From Acetobacter lovaniensis (GTDB lineage Bacteria > Pseudomonadota > Alphaproteobacteria > Acetobacterales > Acetobacteraceae), in NCBI RefSeq assembly GCF_014207635.1, contig NZ_JACHIE010000001.1, positions 434,001 to 498,000 on the forward strand: 64,000 bases of DNA. Direction: 5' to 3'. Of the stretch, positions 18,731 through 28,075 are shown one piece after another. Each line of letters starts with the position of its first letter. Position 1 is the first letter of the stretch. The translations under genes were made by a program, and so were the position numbers. The notes below the pieces were generated by a model. It was not told where the DNA came from. It was given only the letters and a program-made list of their open reading frames with translations, and did not search any database.

Positions 18731-20053
18731 ATGACCACACCAGCGCGCTCTTCCTCTTCCAAACCGCGCGGCCGGGTCCGCCCCGCCGCCCCACAGCCCG
18801 ACCCTACGCGGGATGTGGCGTTTGATATTCTGTGCGGCGTTGTGGAACACCGCCGCATGCTGGAGAACAGCCTCTCCCGCTCGGCGGCCGCACATCAGGC
18901 AGAAGCGCGCGACCGGGCTGCCGCCCACCGTCTGGCGGCCACAACCCTGCGCCACATGGGCACATTACGCACGGTGCTGGAGCCCTTTTTAAAAAAAGAA
19001 CCGCCCGAGCCGGTACGTGTTGCCCTGATGATGGGTTGCGCACAGTTGCTGTTTCTGGAAACACCACCCCATGCTGCGGTTGGTACCACCGTATCCCTGC
19101 TGCGCAGGCGCAAGCTGGCACCGTTTGCAGGGCTGGCCAATGCCGTACTGCGCCGCGTAGCCACAACTGGCCCCAGCGTGCTGGATGGGCTGGACCAGCC
19201 CCGTCTGGATATTCCTTCATGGTTGTGGACCTCATGGACCGGACTGGGCAAAGGTGTGCCACGCGCCATTGCTCAGGGCATCAGCCACGAAGCCCCGCTG
19301 GACATTACCCTGCGCCCCGGCGCACAGGCACCAGAGGGAGGCATAACCCTCCCCAACGGGTCCATCCGCCTGCCCGCGGGCACAAGGGTTGCCGAACTGC
19401 CCGGGTATGAAGAAGGGGCATTCTGGGTGCAGGATGCAGCCGCAACCCTGCCCGCCCGCCTGCTGAACGTACAGCCCCACGAGCAGGTGGCCGACCTGTG
19501 CGCAGCTCCGGGGGGCAAAACCGCCCAGTTGGCCGTAACAGGAGCAACGGTGACAGCAGTGGAAAACAACCCGGCCCGTCTGGTGCGCCTGAAGGAAAAC
19601 ATGGCGCGCCTTGGTCTGGATGTCCGCACGTTGCAGGCCGATGCCGCTACGTGGCAGCCCGATGCCCCGCTGGACGCCATTCTGCTGGATGCCCCCTGCT
19701 CGGCTACTGGCACGGCCCGCCGCCACCCTGATGTGCTGTGGGTCAAACGCCCTCGTGACCTGACCACCCTGACCGCCACGCAGGACAAGCTTCTGGCGGC
19801 GGCAAGGGATATGCTCAAACCCGGCGGCAGGCTTGTTTACGCCGTATGCTCCTTGCAGCAGGAGGAAGGGCCAGACCGTGCACGTGCGGCACAGGCCATG
19901 GGGCTTGTACCCATGCCCTTTACGCCAGAGGAACTCCCGTTTCTGCCGCAGGCTTTAACGCCGGAGGGCTGGCTGCGCACCCATCCGGGCATGTGGCTGG
20001 ATGAAGGCGGAATGGACGGCTTTTTTGCCGCCCGCTTTACCCGACCCGCCTGA
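18731..20053 (+). CDS. rsmB: RsmB-type 16S rRNA m5C methyltransferase
   Basis: An RsmB/Sun-family SAM-dependent methyltransferase that modifies a cytosine of 16S rRNA (C967 in E. coli). An N-terminal NusB-like RNA-binding domain (about 20-140) precedes a Rossmann methyltransferase domain. The SAM loop is D-L-C-A-A-P-G-G-K-T. The two catalytic cysteines are both present, in L-L-D-A-P-C-S-A-T-G-T and Y-A-V-C-S-L-Q-Q-E-E-G. The ATG at 18731 is preferred to a TTG that would overlap purN. It is 440 residues long, usual for the family. It sits 40 bases after purN. Confidence 0.92.
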   Translation: MTTPARSSSSKPRGRVRPAAPQPDPTRDVAFDILCGVVEHRRMLENSLSRSAAAHQAEARDRAAAHRLAATTLRHMGTLRTVLEPFLKKEPPEPVRVALMMGCAQLLFLETPPHAAVGTTVSLLRRRKLAPFAGLANAVLRRVATTGPSVLDGLDQPRLDIPSWLWTSWTGLGKGVPRAIAQGISHEAPLDITLRPGAQAPEGGITLPNGSIRLPAGTRVAELPGYEEGAFWVQDAAATLPARLLNVQPHEQVADLCAAPGGKTAQLAVTGATVTAVENNPARLVRLKENMARLGLDVRTLQADAATWQPDAPLDAILLDAPCSATGTARRHPDVLWVKRPRDLTTLTATQDKLLAAARDMLKPGGRLVYAVCSLQQEEGPDRARAAQAMGLVPMPFTPEELPFLPQALTPEGWLRTHPGMWLDEGGMDGFFAARFTRPA

Positions 20054-20080
20054 GCAACTGCCCCTTATACAGGCAGTTGC
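20054..20080 (+). terminator. Hairpin directly after rsmB
   Basis: A perfect 9-bp inverted repeat, GCAACTGCC (20054-20062) and GGCAGTTGC (20072-20080) with a 9-base loop, begins on the base after the rsmB stop codon. There is no T run behind it, so it may terminate weakly or protect the mRNA end. Confidence 0.45.
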
Positions 20081-20147
20081 CGTGTAAAAGTGCACAAACC
20101 GTTTTTCTATAGTTGCACAGGCGGCTGCTATTGCGGATAAGCAAGGA

Positions 20148-20810
20148 ATGAGTGCTGCACCATTCCCCCTGATCGCCCCTAGTATTCTGGCTGCGGATTT
20201 TGCACGGCTGGGAGAAGAAGTAGAAGCCGTGGCACATGCCGGGGCGGACTGGATCCATCTGGATGTGATGGATGGTCATTTTGTGCCCAATATTTCGTTT
20301 GGGCCAGCCGTTATCAAGGCATTGCGGCCACGTAGCACCCTGCCCTTTGACGTTCATCTGATGATCGCACCCGTTGACCCCTACCTGGAAGCCTTTGCTC
20401 AGGCCGGGGCCGACCAGATTCTGATACACATAGAAGCCGGGCCACACACGCACCGTTCGCTCCAGCTTATTCGCCAGCTCGGGGCAAAGCCCGGTATTGT
20501 GCTGTGCCCCGCCACCCCGGCCGCCGCCATTGCCGAAGTGATGGACCTTGTGGACGTTATTCTGGTCATGACCGTTAACCCCGGTTTTGGAGGCCAGAAG
20601 TTCCTGCCCAGCCAGTTACCCAAAATTGCGGCTTTGCGGGAGATGATTACACGCAGCGGACGCGATATCCGTCTGGCGGTTGATGGAGGAATAGATGCCA
20701 CAACGGCTCCACTGGCCATACAGGCTGGCGCGGATGTGCTGATCGCCGGAAGCGCCGTGTACGGCAAACCCGACTATGCCGCGGCCATTACCTCCCTCCG
20801 CAAGGCTTGA
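20148..20810 (+). CDS. rpe: Ribulose-phosphate 3-epimerase
   Basis: Rpe interconverts ribulose 5-phosphate and xylulose 5-phosphate in the pentose phosphate pathway, a main carbon route in acetic acid bacteria. The 220-residue TIM barrel has [13 protein letters not shown] near the start, the metal-binding [30 protein letters not shown] and the phosphate-binding V-D-G-G-I-D near the C-terminus. All catalytic and metal residues appear intact. Confidence 0.96.
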   Translation: MSAAPFPLIAPSILAADFARLGEEVEAVAHAGADWIHLDVMDGHFVPNISFGPAVIKALRPRSTLPFDVHLMIAPVDPYLEAFAQAGADQILIHIEAGPHTHRSLQLIRQLGAKPGIVLCPATPAAAIAEVMDLVDVILVMTVNPGFGGQKFLPSQLPKIAALREMITRSGRDIRLAVDGGIDATTAPLAIQAGADVLIAGSAVYGKPDYAAAITSLRKA

Positions 20811-20911
20811 TCTATCGCATGGTGATGAGGGTGCGAATGCACCAAATGCTGTCATAAAGTTCCATTAGGGTAGCGCCCTCAATACCCCAGCTCTGGAGTT
20901 ACATTCACCTG

Positions 20912-22777
20912 ATGCCCCTACGCCGCTGGACCCGTGCCCCCCGCCTTGCCTATGCCATGCGCAACCCGCTTGGCGGTTTTGCGCGTGTTCCCGCTGCCCC
21001 CGCCGTGGTACTGCGGGACCTGTGGCCGGGCAATGCAACGGTAGGGGAGAAACTGGTCCGAAACAGGACCGAGTTTGATGGTGTGCCCCGCTCGCTCCAG
21101 TCTGGCATATGGGACGACCCGGCATGGCCAGCCTCTTACCGCCGATGGCTACAGGGTTTTGGCTGGTTACAGGATCTGCGTGAACTGGGGGCTGAATCCG
21201 CGCGGATCAAGGCGCGCACGCTTGTTGCGCACTGGGTACGCCTGCCCGCGGCCGAACGCGCGGTTATGGACCCCTCCATAACCGGGGCACGGCTGAGTGC
21301 ATGGCTGGGCTGTTATGAGTTTTTTGCCGCCTCCGCCGATGATGTTTTTCGCCAGCACCTGATGGCCTCCCTGATGATGGAGGCCCGCTCCATCATAGTG
21401 CTCATGCCCGATGCCGCTTATGGCTGGCAGGCTCTTTGCGCGCTCAAGGGGTTGCTGGCGGTTGCGGTGTCCATTCCCGATTATCCGGAGTTCCTGACCG
21501 GCTACCTGCGTCTGATTGACGAGGTCATAACAAGCCAGATCCTGCCCGATGGCGGACATATCACCCGCAGCCCTGAAGACCTGTTCCTGACGGTCAAGGA
21601 ACTGGCGGAGATGCTCTACATTCTTCAGGTTGCGCGCCTGCCGCTACCAACAACACTGGTGGATGCCGCCAACCGCACCGCTCCCGCCCTGCGCGCCCTG
21701 CGTCATGCCGATGGCGGGCTGGCCCTGTTTAACGGCAGTACGGAACGTGACTCCCAGTTGGTGGAGCTTGTACTGAACCGCGTATCCCGCTCCCGTATTG
21801 TCGCCGCCGGGTTGCCCGAAAGTGGATTTGCCCGCCTGAGCAGTGGCCGCGCACTGCTCATAGCGGATGCCGCAGCCCCTGCCCCGGCCGGATTTGACCA
21901 TACAGCCCATGCGGGCATGCTTTCGTTTGAATTTTCATCCGGCAAACAGCGGCTGATCGTTAATTGCGGGGCCAGCAGACAAAAAGGATGGGCAGAAGCC
22001 CTGCGCTACCCTGCGGCCCACTCCGTTCTGGAGCTGGCGGGCATGTCCCCCATGACCTTTGAGGCCAACGGTACCACCAGCAGGCCACCACAGGTCAGTC
22101 GCACCCACGCGACACAGGACGGCGCACACTGGCTGGACATGACCCATAACGGATACGAAAGTCAGGGGGGAGGCCTGTACCACCGCCAGCTTTATCTGGG
22201 CAAGGACGGACGAACCCTGCGTGGAGAGGAAAAGCTGGAAGGGGCAACGCTGGCCCGCGCACCTTGCGTACGCTTCCACCTGCACCCTGATATTATGGTA
22301 GAGCCAACCGAAAACGGCTACCTGCTGCACAGTGAGGAAGAAAGCTGGCTCTTCCAGTCCGATGGACAGGTGCAGGTAGAGGAAAGTGTGTATCTGGGTC
22401 AGGGCCGCAGGATAAAAACGCTCCAGCTTGTCCTGACCCCACCTGCACCACCACAGGATGAGGACGCAGCCACGCCCGTCCCCCAGCCGAACAATACGGA
22501 AGGGGATACCGACCCCGCACTGCAGGCTACCTTACAGGAAACAGAGCAGGAACAACCACCGCCAGCAGATCCCACCCCCGATGTCCCAGCCAGCACGGCG
22601 GAACAGGACACACTTCTTTCGGGCACTTCATACGCCGAAGAACGCGTAGAACCGCCCCCTGCCACCACGCCGGAACCCAAACCCGCCGCCACCGGCCATC
22701 CGGCACTCCTCCGCTCCATGATAGGGCAGCCCCCGCCCAAGCCGATCCACTGGGCACTGACACTGATCAGCGAATAA
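20912..22777 (+). CDS. Heparinase II/III-like protein
   Basis: A 621-residue protein of the alphaproteobacterial heparinase II/III-like family, whose members are often encoded between rsmB and purH. The N-terminal half is an all-alpha toroid-like domain (about 60-300), followed by the beta-rich heparinase II/III C-terminal domain (about 315-510). The last 110 residues are Pro/Glu/Gln/Thr-rich and probably disordered. Family members are presumed polysaccharide lyases but this subgroup has no proven substrate. It has no clear signal peptide. purH does not follow; a GT4 glycosyltransferase starts 8 bases after its stop, which suggests a polysaccharide role for the pair. Confidence 0.85.
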   Translation: MPLRRWTRAPRLAYAMRNPLGGFARVPAAPAVVLRDLWPGNATVGEKLVRNRTEFDGVPRSLQSGIWDDPAWPASYRRWLQGFGWLQDLRELGAESARIKARTLVAHWVRLPAAERAVMDPSITGARLSAWLGCYEFFAASADDVFRQHLMASLMMEARSIIVLMPDAAYGWQALCALKGLLAVAVSIPDYPEFLTGYLRLIDEVITSQILPDGGHITRSPEDLFLTVKELAEMLYILQVARLPLPTTLVDAANRTAPALRALRHADGGLALFNGSTERDSQLVELVLNRVSRSRIVAAGLPESGFARLSSGRALLIADAAAPAPAGFDHTAHAGMLSFEFSSGKQRLIVNCGASRQKGWAEALRYPAAHSVLELAGMSPMTFEANGTTSRPPQVSRTHATQDGAHWLDMTHNGYESQGGGLYHRQLYLGKDGRTLRGEEKLEGATLARAPCVRFHLHPDIMVEPTENGYLLHSEEESWLFQSDGQVQVEESVYLGQGRRIKTLQLVLTPPAPPQDEDAATPVPQPNNTEGDTDPALQATLQETEQEQPPPADPTPDVPASTAEQDTLLSGTSYAEERVEPPPATTPEPKPAATGHPALLRSMIGQPPPKPIHWALTLISE

Positions 22778-22785
22778 TCCCGACC

Positions 22786-23913
22786 GTGAAAATACTCGAA
22801 GTCACGAATGTTGATTTTTCGCTTGTCCAGTTCCTGCTCCCGCTCATGCGCGCATTGCGGGCGGAGGGGCATGATGTTGTGGGGGTCTGCGCAGATGGCG
22901 CCCTGCTTGACGGGCCACGGGCGGAAGGTTTTCGTATTGAAACCCCACCTCTGGCACGCTCCTTTTCCCCTTTTGCGCAACTGCGCGCCTTATGGGCGCT
23001 TATCCGGCTGATACAGCGCGAAAAACCGGATATGGTGCATGCCCACATGCCCATTAGCGGTCTTCTGGCCCGGGTTGCCGCCAGACTTTGTGGCGTTCCG
23101 TGCATTGCATATACCTGCCACGGCTTTCTGTTCAACCAGCCCGGCTCCCGCTCCAAACGCCTGCTGGCAAAAGTGCTGGAACGGGGGTGTGGCGCCATAA
23201 CCGATATTTACCTGACCGTATCGCAGGAGCAGGCGGCGGATGCCATGCGCCTGCGCATCCACCCCAATCCGCAGGTCATCGGCAATGGGCGGGATAGCCG
23301 CGCTTTTCACCCTGATGCGCAGGCACGCCAGCAGGTCCGCGCAGCTCTGGGCACCCCGCCACAGGCTGTTGTGATCATTATTGTCTCCCGCCTTGTTTAC
23401 GCCAAGGGGTACCTCGAACTTCTGGCCGCCATGCGTGACGTACCGGATGCTCATCTGTGGATTGTGGGGGAACGGCTGGCAAGCGACCACGGCCCAACGC
23501 TGGATAAGGCGCTGGAGCAAAGCAGTAGGGAGCTAGGGCCAAGGTTAAAGCGGCTTGGCTACCGCGCAGATATTCCGGCACTTCTGGCGGCTGCGGATAT
23601 TTTTACCCTTCCCAGCTACAGCGAAGGGCTGCCCATGTCCATTATCGAAGCCATGCTGACCGGCCTGCCCGTTGTGGCCACCCATGTTCCCGGTCCGCGT
23701 GAGCAGGTTGTGGATGGGCAGACGGGCATTCTGGTGCCCCCCCGCCGCGTTGCCCCGCTGGCACAGGCTCTGCGCCAGTTGGTGAGCCAGCCCGCCCTGC
23801 GCCAGAGCATGGGGGAAGCCGGGCGCAAACTGGCTCTGACACGTTATGAAGAACGTAGGGTTATAGGCAGAACCTTAAGCCTGCTCACGCAGGCGAACAA
23901 TCGGGCGGGCTGA
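22786..23913 (+). CDS. Family 4 glycosyltransferase
   Basis: A 375-residue GT-B-fold glycosyltransferase. The N-terminal domain has the acceptor-side pattern (D-M-V-H-A-H-M-P-I-S-G near 83-93, T-C-H-G-F near 115-120). The C-terminal domain has V-I-G-N-G near 163, the I-I-V-S-R-L-V-Y-A-K-G nucleotide-sugar region and the E-x7-E motif in E-G-L-P-M-S-I-I-E-A. GT4 enzymes are retaining and usually build lipopolysaccharide, capsule or exopolysaccharide. It starts 8 bases after the heparinase-like gene and is probably co-transcribed with it. Donor and acceptor cannot be read from sequence. Confidence 0.9.
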   Translation: MKILEVTNVDFSLVQFLLPLMRALRAEGHDVVGVCADGALLDGPRAEGFRIETPPLARSFSPFAQLRALWALIRLIQREKPDMVHAHMPISGLLARVAARLCGVPCIAYTCHGFLFNQPGSRSKRLLAKVLERGCGAITDIYLTVSQEQAADAMRLRIHPNPQVIGNGRDSRAFHPDAQARQQVRAALGTPPQAVVIIIVSRLVYAKGYLELLAAMRDVPDAHLWIVGERLASDHGPTLDKALEQSSRELGPRLKRLGYRADIPALLAAADIFTLPSYSEGLPMSIIEAMLTGLPVVATHVPGPREQVVDGQTGILVPPRRVAPLAQALRQLVSQPALRQSMGEAGRKLALTRYEERRVIGRTLSLLTQANNRAG

Positions 23914-23928
23914 AAGTGAGTTCCCTGC

Positions 23929-24417
23929 TCAGTTTTTTTTGGCAGGGCTGTCTGTTCCGGTCGTTTTGGCAGCAGGCAGAAAGCGGATGGTCAGACGGGA
24001 GGGAGAAGCCGCCAGCCGCCCACCTGTGCGGATTTCATCCAGCCGGATGCGCACGCCTGAATCATTTTCCATCAGATGCCCGGCAACACCCTTGCCGATC
24101 GTTGTCTCGCCTGAAAGTGACCAGTATGTTCCTGCAAAATCTTCCAGCCGTTGCAGGTTATACACCTTGCCCACGCTGTTGCCGGAGGAAAAACCGATTG
24201 CAGCGGCCGAAGCCCCGCTGACTTCAAACGGGTAGTCATGCCCGCCATAAGTCAGCACACCAGTGCCCCAGGTGTAGCCCACACCCAGATCAGCCGAGCG
24301 GGTTTTAAAGGTAACCTCCGCCATGACAGGGCCGAGAACGGGCTCTGCTCCTGCGGGCAAGACCCATGCGCCGGACAGTGCCAGCGCCGCAAGAAAACGA
24401 CGGGATGCTGAGCGCAT
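23929..24417 (-). CDS. Small exported protein of unknown function
   Basis: A 162-residue protein with a cleavable signal peptide (basic M-R-S-A-S-R-R, hydrophobic stretch, probable cleavage after P-A-G-A). The mature part is Gly-rich and beta-like, with the segment G-T-G-V-L-T-Y-G-G-H-D-Y-P-F-E-V-S-G followed by V-Y-N-L. It resembles a group of small alphaproteobacterial exported proteins (possibly DUF1134/EipA-like), but I cannot name it confidently. The ATG at 24417 is chosen because AAGGAG sits 8 bases upstream. It is convergent with the GT4 gene. Confidence 0.65.
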   Translation of the reverse strand: MRSASRRFLAALALSGAWVLPAGAEPVLGPVMAEVTFKTRSADLGVGYTWGTGVLTYGGHDYPFEVSGASAAAIGFSSGNSVGKVYNLQRLEDFAGTYWSLSGETTIGKGVAGHLMENDSGVRIRLDEIRTGGRLAASPSRLTIRFLPAAKTTGTDSPAKKN

Positions 24418-24504
24418 CAATAATGCTCCTTGTGTTCCGGACCACCAAAACATGGCATAGGGTTCTGCCGCTGCATAGCTTTATTGCAGGCATGGCTGAG
24501 CGGT

Positions 24505-25179
24505 TTATGTGTTCCAGACCGGGTCTTTAAGCTTTTCCACAAACGCTGTGTGCGCGGCCAGTTCAGCAGCCGTAGGGCAGATTTTAACCACCCTGCGCGC
24601 TGTCGGACCAGCATACACCACGGCGGGGGCCTGCTCACCATCAGCCACCAGCCCCAGACCGTGCTGGCGACCACCCATAAGCTCCACATACACTTCAGCC
24701 AGCAGCTTGCAGTCCAGCAGCGCATTGTGGGTTGTACGGGCGGACAGGTCCACGCCAAAACGGCGGCACAATGCGTCCAGACTGTTGGGCATGCCGGGAA
24801 AACGCTCGCGCGCCATATCCAGCGTGTCCACCATACGGCCCATATCCAGCAGTTTGCGGCCTGCACGCTTGAGTTCGGCGTTTAAAAAGCCAAAGTCAAA
24901 GCGGGCATTATGCGCAATAAGGGCATCATCCCCCACAAAGGCCAGAAAATCGTCCACGACCTCGGCAAACTTCGGCTTTCCCTCCAGGTCCGCGCGGGTA
25001 AAGCCGTGAACACGGCTGGCCTCTTCAGGCACATCGCGCTCGGGGTCCAGCAGGGTGTGGTAACTATTGCCTGTGGGCAGGTCCCCCACCAGCTCCAGGG
25101 CTGCAATTTCAATCACCCGGTCCCCGGTCGCGGGGTCCAGTCCTGTTGTTTCCGTATCAAACAGGATGGATCGCTTCAT
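24505..25179 (-). CDS. dnaQ: DNA polymerase III epsilon subunit (3'-5' proofreading exonuclease)
   Basis: DnaQ is the proofreading exonuclease of the replicative polymerase. The three exonuclease motifs are intact: F-D-T-E-T-T-G-L-D (Exo I, about 7-15), A-H-N-A-R-F-D-F-G-F-L (Exo II, about 87-97) and T-T-H-N-A-L-L-D-C-K-L-L-A (Exo III, about 150-162). The ATG at 25179 overlaps the coaE stop by 4 bases and puts Exo I at the N-terminus as in the family. It is 224 residues long. The dnaQ-coaE-aroE order is typical for alphaproteobacteria, where secB often lies nearby; here secB is 25 kb away. Confidence 0.95.
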   Translation of the reverse strand: MKRSILFDTETTGLDPATGDRVIEIAALELVGDLPTGNSYHTLLDPERDVPEEASRVHGFTRADLEGKPKFAEVVDDFLAFVGDDALIAHNARFDFGFLNAELKRAGRKLLDMGRMVDTLDMARERFPGMPNSLDALCRRFGVDLSARTTHNALLDCKLLAEVYVELMGGRQHGLGLVADGEQAPAVVYAGPTARRVVKICPTAAELAAHTAFVEKLKDPVWNT

Positions 25180-25763
25180 GCCCTCAAACTCCTGATAAAG
25201 CGGCGGACCTGCCGCTCTGTTTCCTTCATGGACAGCCCTGTGCGGATAACGGTATCCGCTTTTTGCACCCTGCGGGCATCCCGCATCTGGCAGGCGATAA
25301 GCCTCCGGGCCTGCGGGGGAGGCATGTTGCGGCGGTGGGCCACGCGCCTGCGCTGCACCCATGGGGGGGCAGACACCACCGCCACCCGGCTACAGAGCCG
25401 GTCTGCCCCGGTTTCAAACAACAGTGGAATATCCAGAACCACGCAGGTGGCCCCCTGCAGGCGGGAGCGGCGCAAAAACCCGGTGCGGGCCCGGCGCACC
25501 AGAGGGTGCATAATGGCTTCCAGTTTTTTCAGCAATGCCGGGTGCGCCAGCACGGCCTGCCGGAGCACCGGCCGGTCCAGCCGCCCGGCCGTGACAGCCT
25601 GCGGCACCAGTTGCGCAATGCGGGGCAAGGCAGCCCCCCCCGGAGCCTGAAGGGCATGAACAATGGCATCTGCATCAAACACCGCCACCCCGGCACGGCG
25701 CAGCATGCTGGCAACCGTGCTTTTGCCCATACCCATGCCTCCGGTCAGGCCCAGTATTTTCAT
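25176..25763 (-). CDS. coaE: Dephospho-CoA kinase
   Basis: CoaE phosphorylates dephospho-CoA, the last step of coenzyme A synthesis. The 195-residue protein starts M-K-I-L-G-L-T-G-G-M-G-M-G-K-S-T, a complete P-loop, followed by the G-V-A-V-F-D-A-D-A-I-V-H substrate segment and a lid region rich in arginine. It lies between aroE (38 bases upstream) and dnaQ (4-base overlap) on the same strand. panB, for the pantothenate branch of the same pathway, is also in this window at 36.8 kb. Confidence 0.94.
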   Translation of the reverse strand: MKILGLTGGMGMGKSTVASMLRRAGVAVFDADAIVHALQAPGGAALPRIAQLVPQAVTAGRLDRPVLRQAVLAHPALLKKLEAIMHPLVRRARTGFLRRSRLQGATCVVLDIPLLFETGADRLCSRVAVVSAPPWVQRRRVAHRRNMPPPQARRLIACQMRDARRVQKADTVIRTGLSMKETERQVRRFIRSLRA

Positions 25764-25801
25764 GCCTAAACCCTGCCTTGGTCAGAAGGAGCAGATCACG
25801 C

Positions 25802-26671
25802 TCAAAGGCTGTTCAGAACATGGTCCTGCGTTGCATCGTCCACTTGCGGGTCCACGCCAAACCATTCCTTAAAACCAAACCGTGCCTGATGGAGCAGCAT
25901 GCCCAGCCCCCCCACCGTGCGCAAACCCTGCCGGGTTGCCGCCGCAAGCAGGGGCGTCACCAGCGGAGCATACACAATATCCGCCACCACCAGATCCTCT
26001 GCCGCCTGCGCCAGAGAAGGGCAGAACAACGGGTCCGGCCCCCCGGCCATGCCCAGCGAGGTGGTGTTGACCAGCAGGGCGAACTCCCCCAGCCGCTGCT
26101 CCCACTCGGACCAAGCCAGCACATCCGTACCGGGCAATGCCGCGGCCAGCGTTGCTGCGCGCTCCTGCGTGCGGTTGGTTATGGCAACCCTGATGCCCCT
26201 GTCCTGCAAAGCCGCGGCTACGGAGCGCGCGGCTCCACCGGCCCCAAGCAGCAGGGCGCGGGTCTGCGGGCGGGGTGGCAGACTGCTGGCCTCCAGACTG
26301 GCGACAAACCCGCTACCATCGGTGGAAAGGCCAAGGATTTTCCCATCCTCACGGAAGACAAGCGTGTTGACAGCACCTGCCCGCCGGGCCGAGGCATCCA
26401 GCACATCGGCCAGCTTATAGGCCGCCTCCTTGTGCGGAATGGTAACATTAACCCCTTTGAAGCCCGCAGCCTGCAACCCGAGTACTGCCGCCACAAAATC
26501 CTCCGGAGCCGTGGGCAGGGGCACATAGGCACCATCGACCCCATAGCGCCGCAGCCAGTAGTTATGCAGCGCGGGCGAGCGGGAATGCTCAACCGGCCAG
26601 CCCATAACACCGGCCAGTCTGGCCTTGCCGGTAATAATCTGCGGGGGTGGTGTGATGGGGGAGGTGGTCAT
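25802..26671 (-). CDS. aroE: Shikimate dehydrogenase
   Basis: AroE reduces 3-dehydroshikimate with NADPH. The 289-residue protein has the substrate site G-x-P-V-E-H-S-R-S-P-A-L-H-N near 24-37, N-V-T-I-P-H-K near 80 with the catalytic Lys, T-D-G-S-G-F near 117, and the nucleotide loop L-L-G-A-G-G-A-A-R-S-V near 148-158. Its ATG overlaps the stop of the formylglutamate amidohydrolase gene by 4 bases. The aroKB fusion at 62.1 kb supplies two more steps of the pathway. Confidence 0.94.
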   Translation of the reverse strand: MTTSPITPPPQIITGKARLAGVMGWPVEHSRSPALHNYWLRRYGVDGAYVPLPTAPEDFVAAVLGLQAAGFKGVNVTIPHKEAAYKLADVLDASARRAGAVNTLVFREDGKILGLSTDGSGFVASLEASSLPPRPQTRALLLGAGGAARSVAAALQDRGIRVAITNRTQERAATLAAALPGTDVLAWSEWEQRLGEFALLVNTTSLGMAGGPDPLFCPSLAQAAEDLVVADIVYAPLVTPLLAAATRQGLRTVGGLGMLLHQARFGFKEWFGVDPQVDDATQDHVLNSL

Positions 26672-27438
26672 GGCCGCTGTTCATACCTTGTGCAAAAAAT
26701 CCGCCAGGCCTGCGGCAGCAGGCTGGCCAGCCGGGCGGCCCATTCCGCCTGACCTTCTGGATGAGCAATCAGGTCCTGACGGATTTCAATTTCAATATGC
26801 GGCAGGGCGCGCTGCTCGCCATGCAGGGGGATTGTGTAGTCCGATGTATCGGTCAGGGCGTAGGGTTCATTATCCCCCACCACCAGACCTTCGGCCCGGA
26901 GCAGGTCGATCATGATATGGGCCAGACGGGAGTCATGGTTATGCAGCAGCCCCACATGCCATGGCCGCGCTACCTCGCGCATGACCGGCGTAAAGCTGTG
27001 CAGGGCCACCACAACCACGGCGCGCTTTTGCGCCAGCCGGGCATCAAGCTCCTGTGTAATCCGCTGGTGGTAGGGGTGCAGAATGGCCTGTTCGCGCCAT
27101 GCCCGGTCCTGCATGCTCAGGCTCTGGTTACGTGGAACAACCGTGCCATCACTCTGCGTCACAATGGATGTAGGGTGACCCGGTGCGCGGTTGCAGTCGA
27201 TCACCAGACGGGAATACACCTGCTCGATCAGCACCGCAGGCAGGGCATCGGCCAGTCTGCGGCCAACACCGTCTATACCAATATCCCACCCGATATGGCG
27301 GGCGCGCTCATCCGCGCTCAGGCCCAGACCATCAAGCGTGGGCGGAATGGCCTGCCCTGCGTGGTCACTGACCAGCACAAACGGCCCGCCGTCATCCCGC
27401 CCGTAAACCTTAAAACTCTCAGCCAATATTTCTGTCAT
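26668..27438 (-). CDS. N-formylglutamate amidohydrolase family protein
   Basis: A 256-residue protein of the N-formylglutamate deformylase-like family (zinc hydrolases). Visible family segments are V-S-D-H-A-G-Q-A-I-P (about 21-30), the G-W-D-I-G (about 49-53), V-I-D-C-N-R-A-P-G, a central A-L-H-S-F-T-P, and H-I-E-I-E-I-R-Q-D-L-I near the C-terminus. In histidine degradation the enzyme releases formate and glutamate, but no hut genes are seen here, so the true substrate is uncertain. It heads the minus-strand unit with aroE, coaE and dnaQ. Confidence 0.85.
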   Translation of the reverse strand: MTEILAESFKVYGRDDGGPFVLVSDHAGQAIPPTLDGLGLSADERARHIGWDIGIDGVGRRLADALPAVLIEQVYSRLVIDCNRAPGHPTSIVTQSDGTVVPRNQSLSMQDRAWREQAILHPYHQRITQELDARLAQKRAVVVVALHSFTPVMREVARPWHVGLLHNHDSRLAHIMIDLLRAEGLVVGDNEPYALTDTSDYTIPLHGEQRALPHIEIEIRQDLIAHPEGQAEWAARLASLLPQAWRIFCTRYEQRP

Positions 27439-27521
27439 CAGTCATGCCCGGCATGTGCCAGTTTGCCGGGTAGCGGGGACGGACGCATGACATCCGTTTC
27501 CCCGCCCCCGAAAAAAACGCC

Positions 27522-27830
27522 TTACTGGGCGGACGAGACAATAACGGCGGCCAGATCGGCCTCGGCCCGGACGCGGCCTGCATCCTCACCACCCAGACCT
27601 TCCGCATCCAGACCACTGCCATCCAGTTCATAGACCAGATAGGCGGGGTCTGTGCCGTCCAGCGATTCTTCACCACCTTCACTGTAGCTGCGGGCAGCCA
27701 CATAGTCCGGCCCACGCATCTTTTCTTCCAGCCGACGCACGGCGGCAATCGGGTTTTTCGCCTTGATCACTTCGAGCAGCACGTTCGCACCCGGGTCGAT
27801 CACTCCAAAAGTTGTCAGTTCGTGAGCCAT
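27522..27830 (-). CDS. Small acidic protein of unknown function
   Basis: A 102-residue soluble, acidic protein I do not recognise. It begins M-A-H-E-L-T-T-F-G-V-I-D-P-G-A-N-V-L-L-E, has a K-A-K-N-P-I-A-A-V-R-R-L-E-E-K-M-R-G helix, and ends with a Gly/Asp/Glu-rich stretch and V-I-V-S-S-A-Q. The ATG at 27830 has AGGA about 9 bases upstream, and coding character fades beyond it. It stands alone: 83 bases separate it from the next minus-strand gene, and argH is divergent. Confidence 0.65.
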   Translation of the reverse strand: MAHELTTFGVIDPGANVLLEVIKAKNPIAAVRRLEEKMRGPDYVAARSYSEGGEESLDGTDPAYLVYELDGSGLDAEGLGGEDAGRVRAEADLAAVIVSSAQ

Positions 27831-28075
27831 GGTCTTTTCCTGAACCCTTTGTAATTTACACACTTTATAAGCAGAGAAATAAGCATGCAGCCAGCCCTGT
27901 AAATACCGCCTGCCCCATAAAAAACCTGCCAGCACCGCAGCACCGGCGTAATCCGGCGCACGGATGACGGTTTGCGCAGTGGGGCATGCGCCGGTAGGAT
28001 GGGCTTTGCATTCAGCCTGCTCCGGTATTATGGCTGCGGCTCCACGCTACATGTAAACGAACAGGTCAGCCAACC

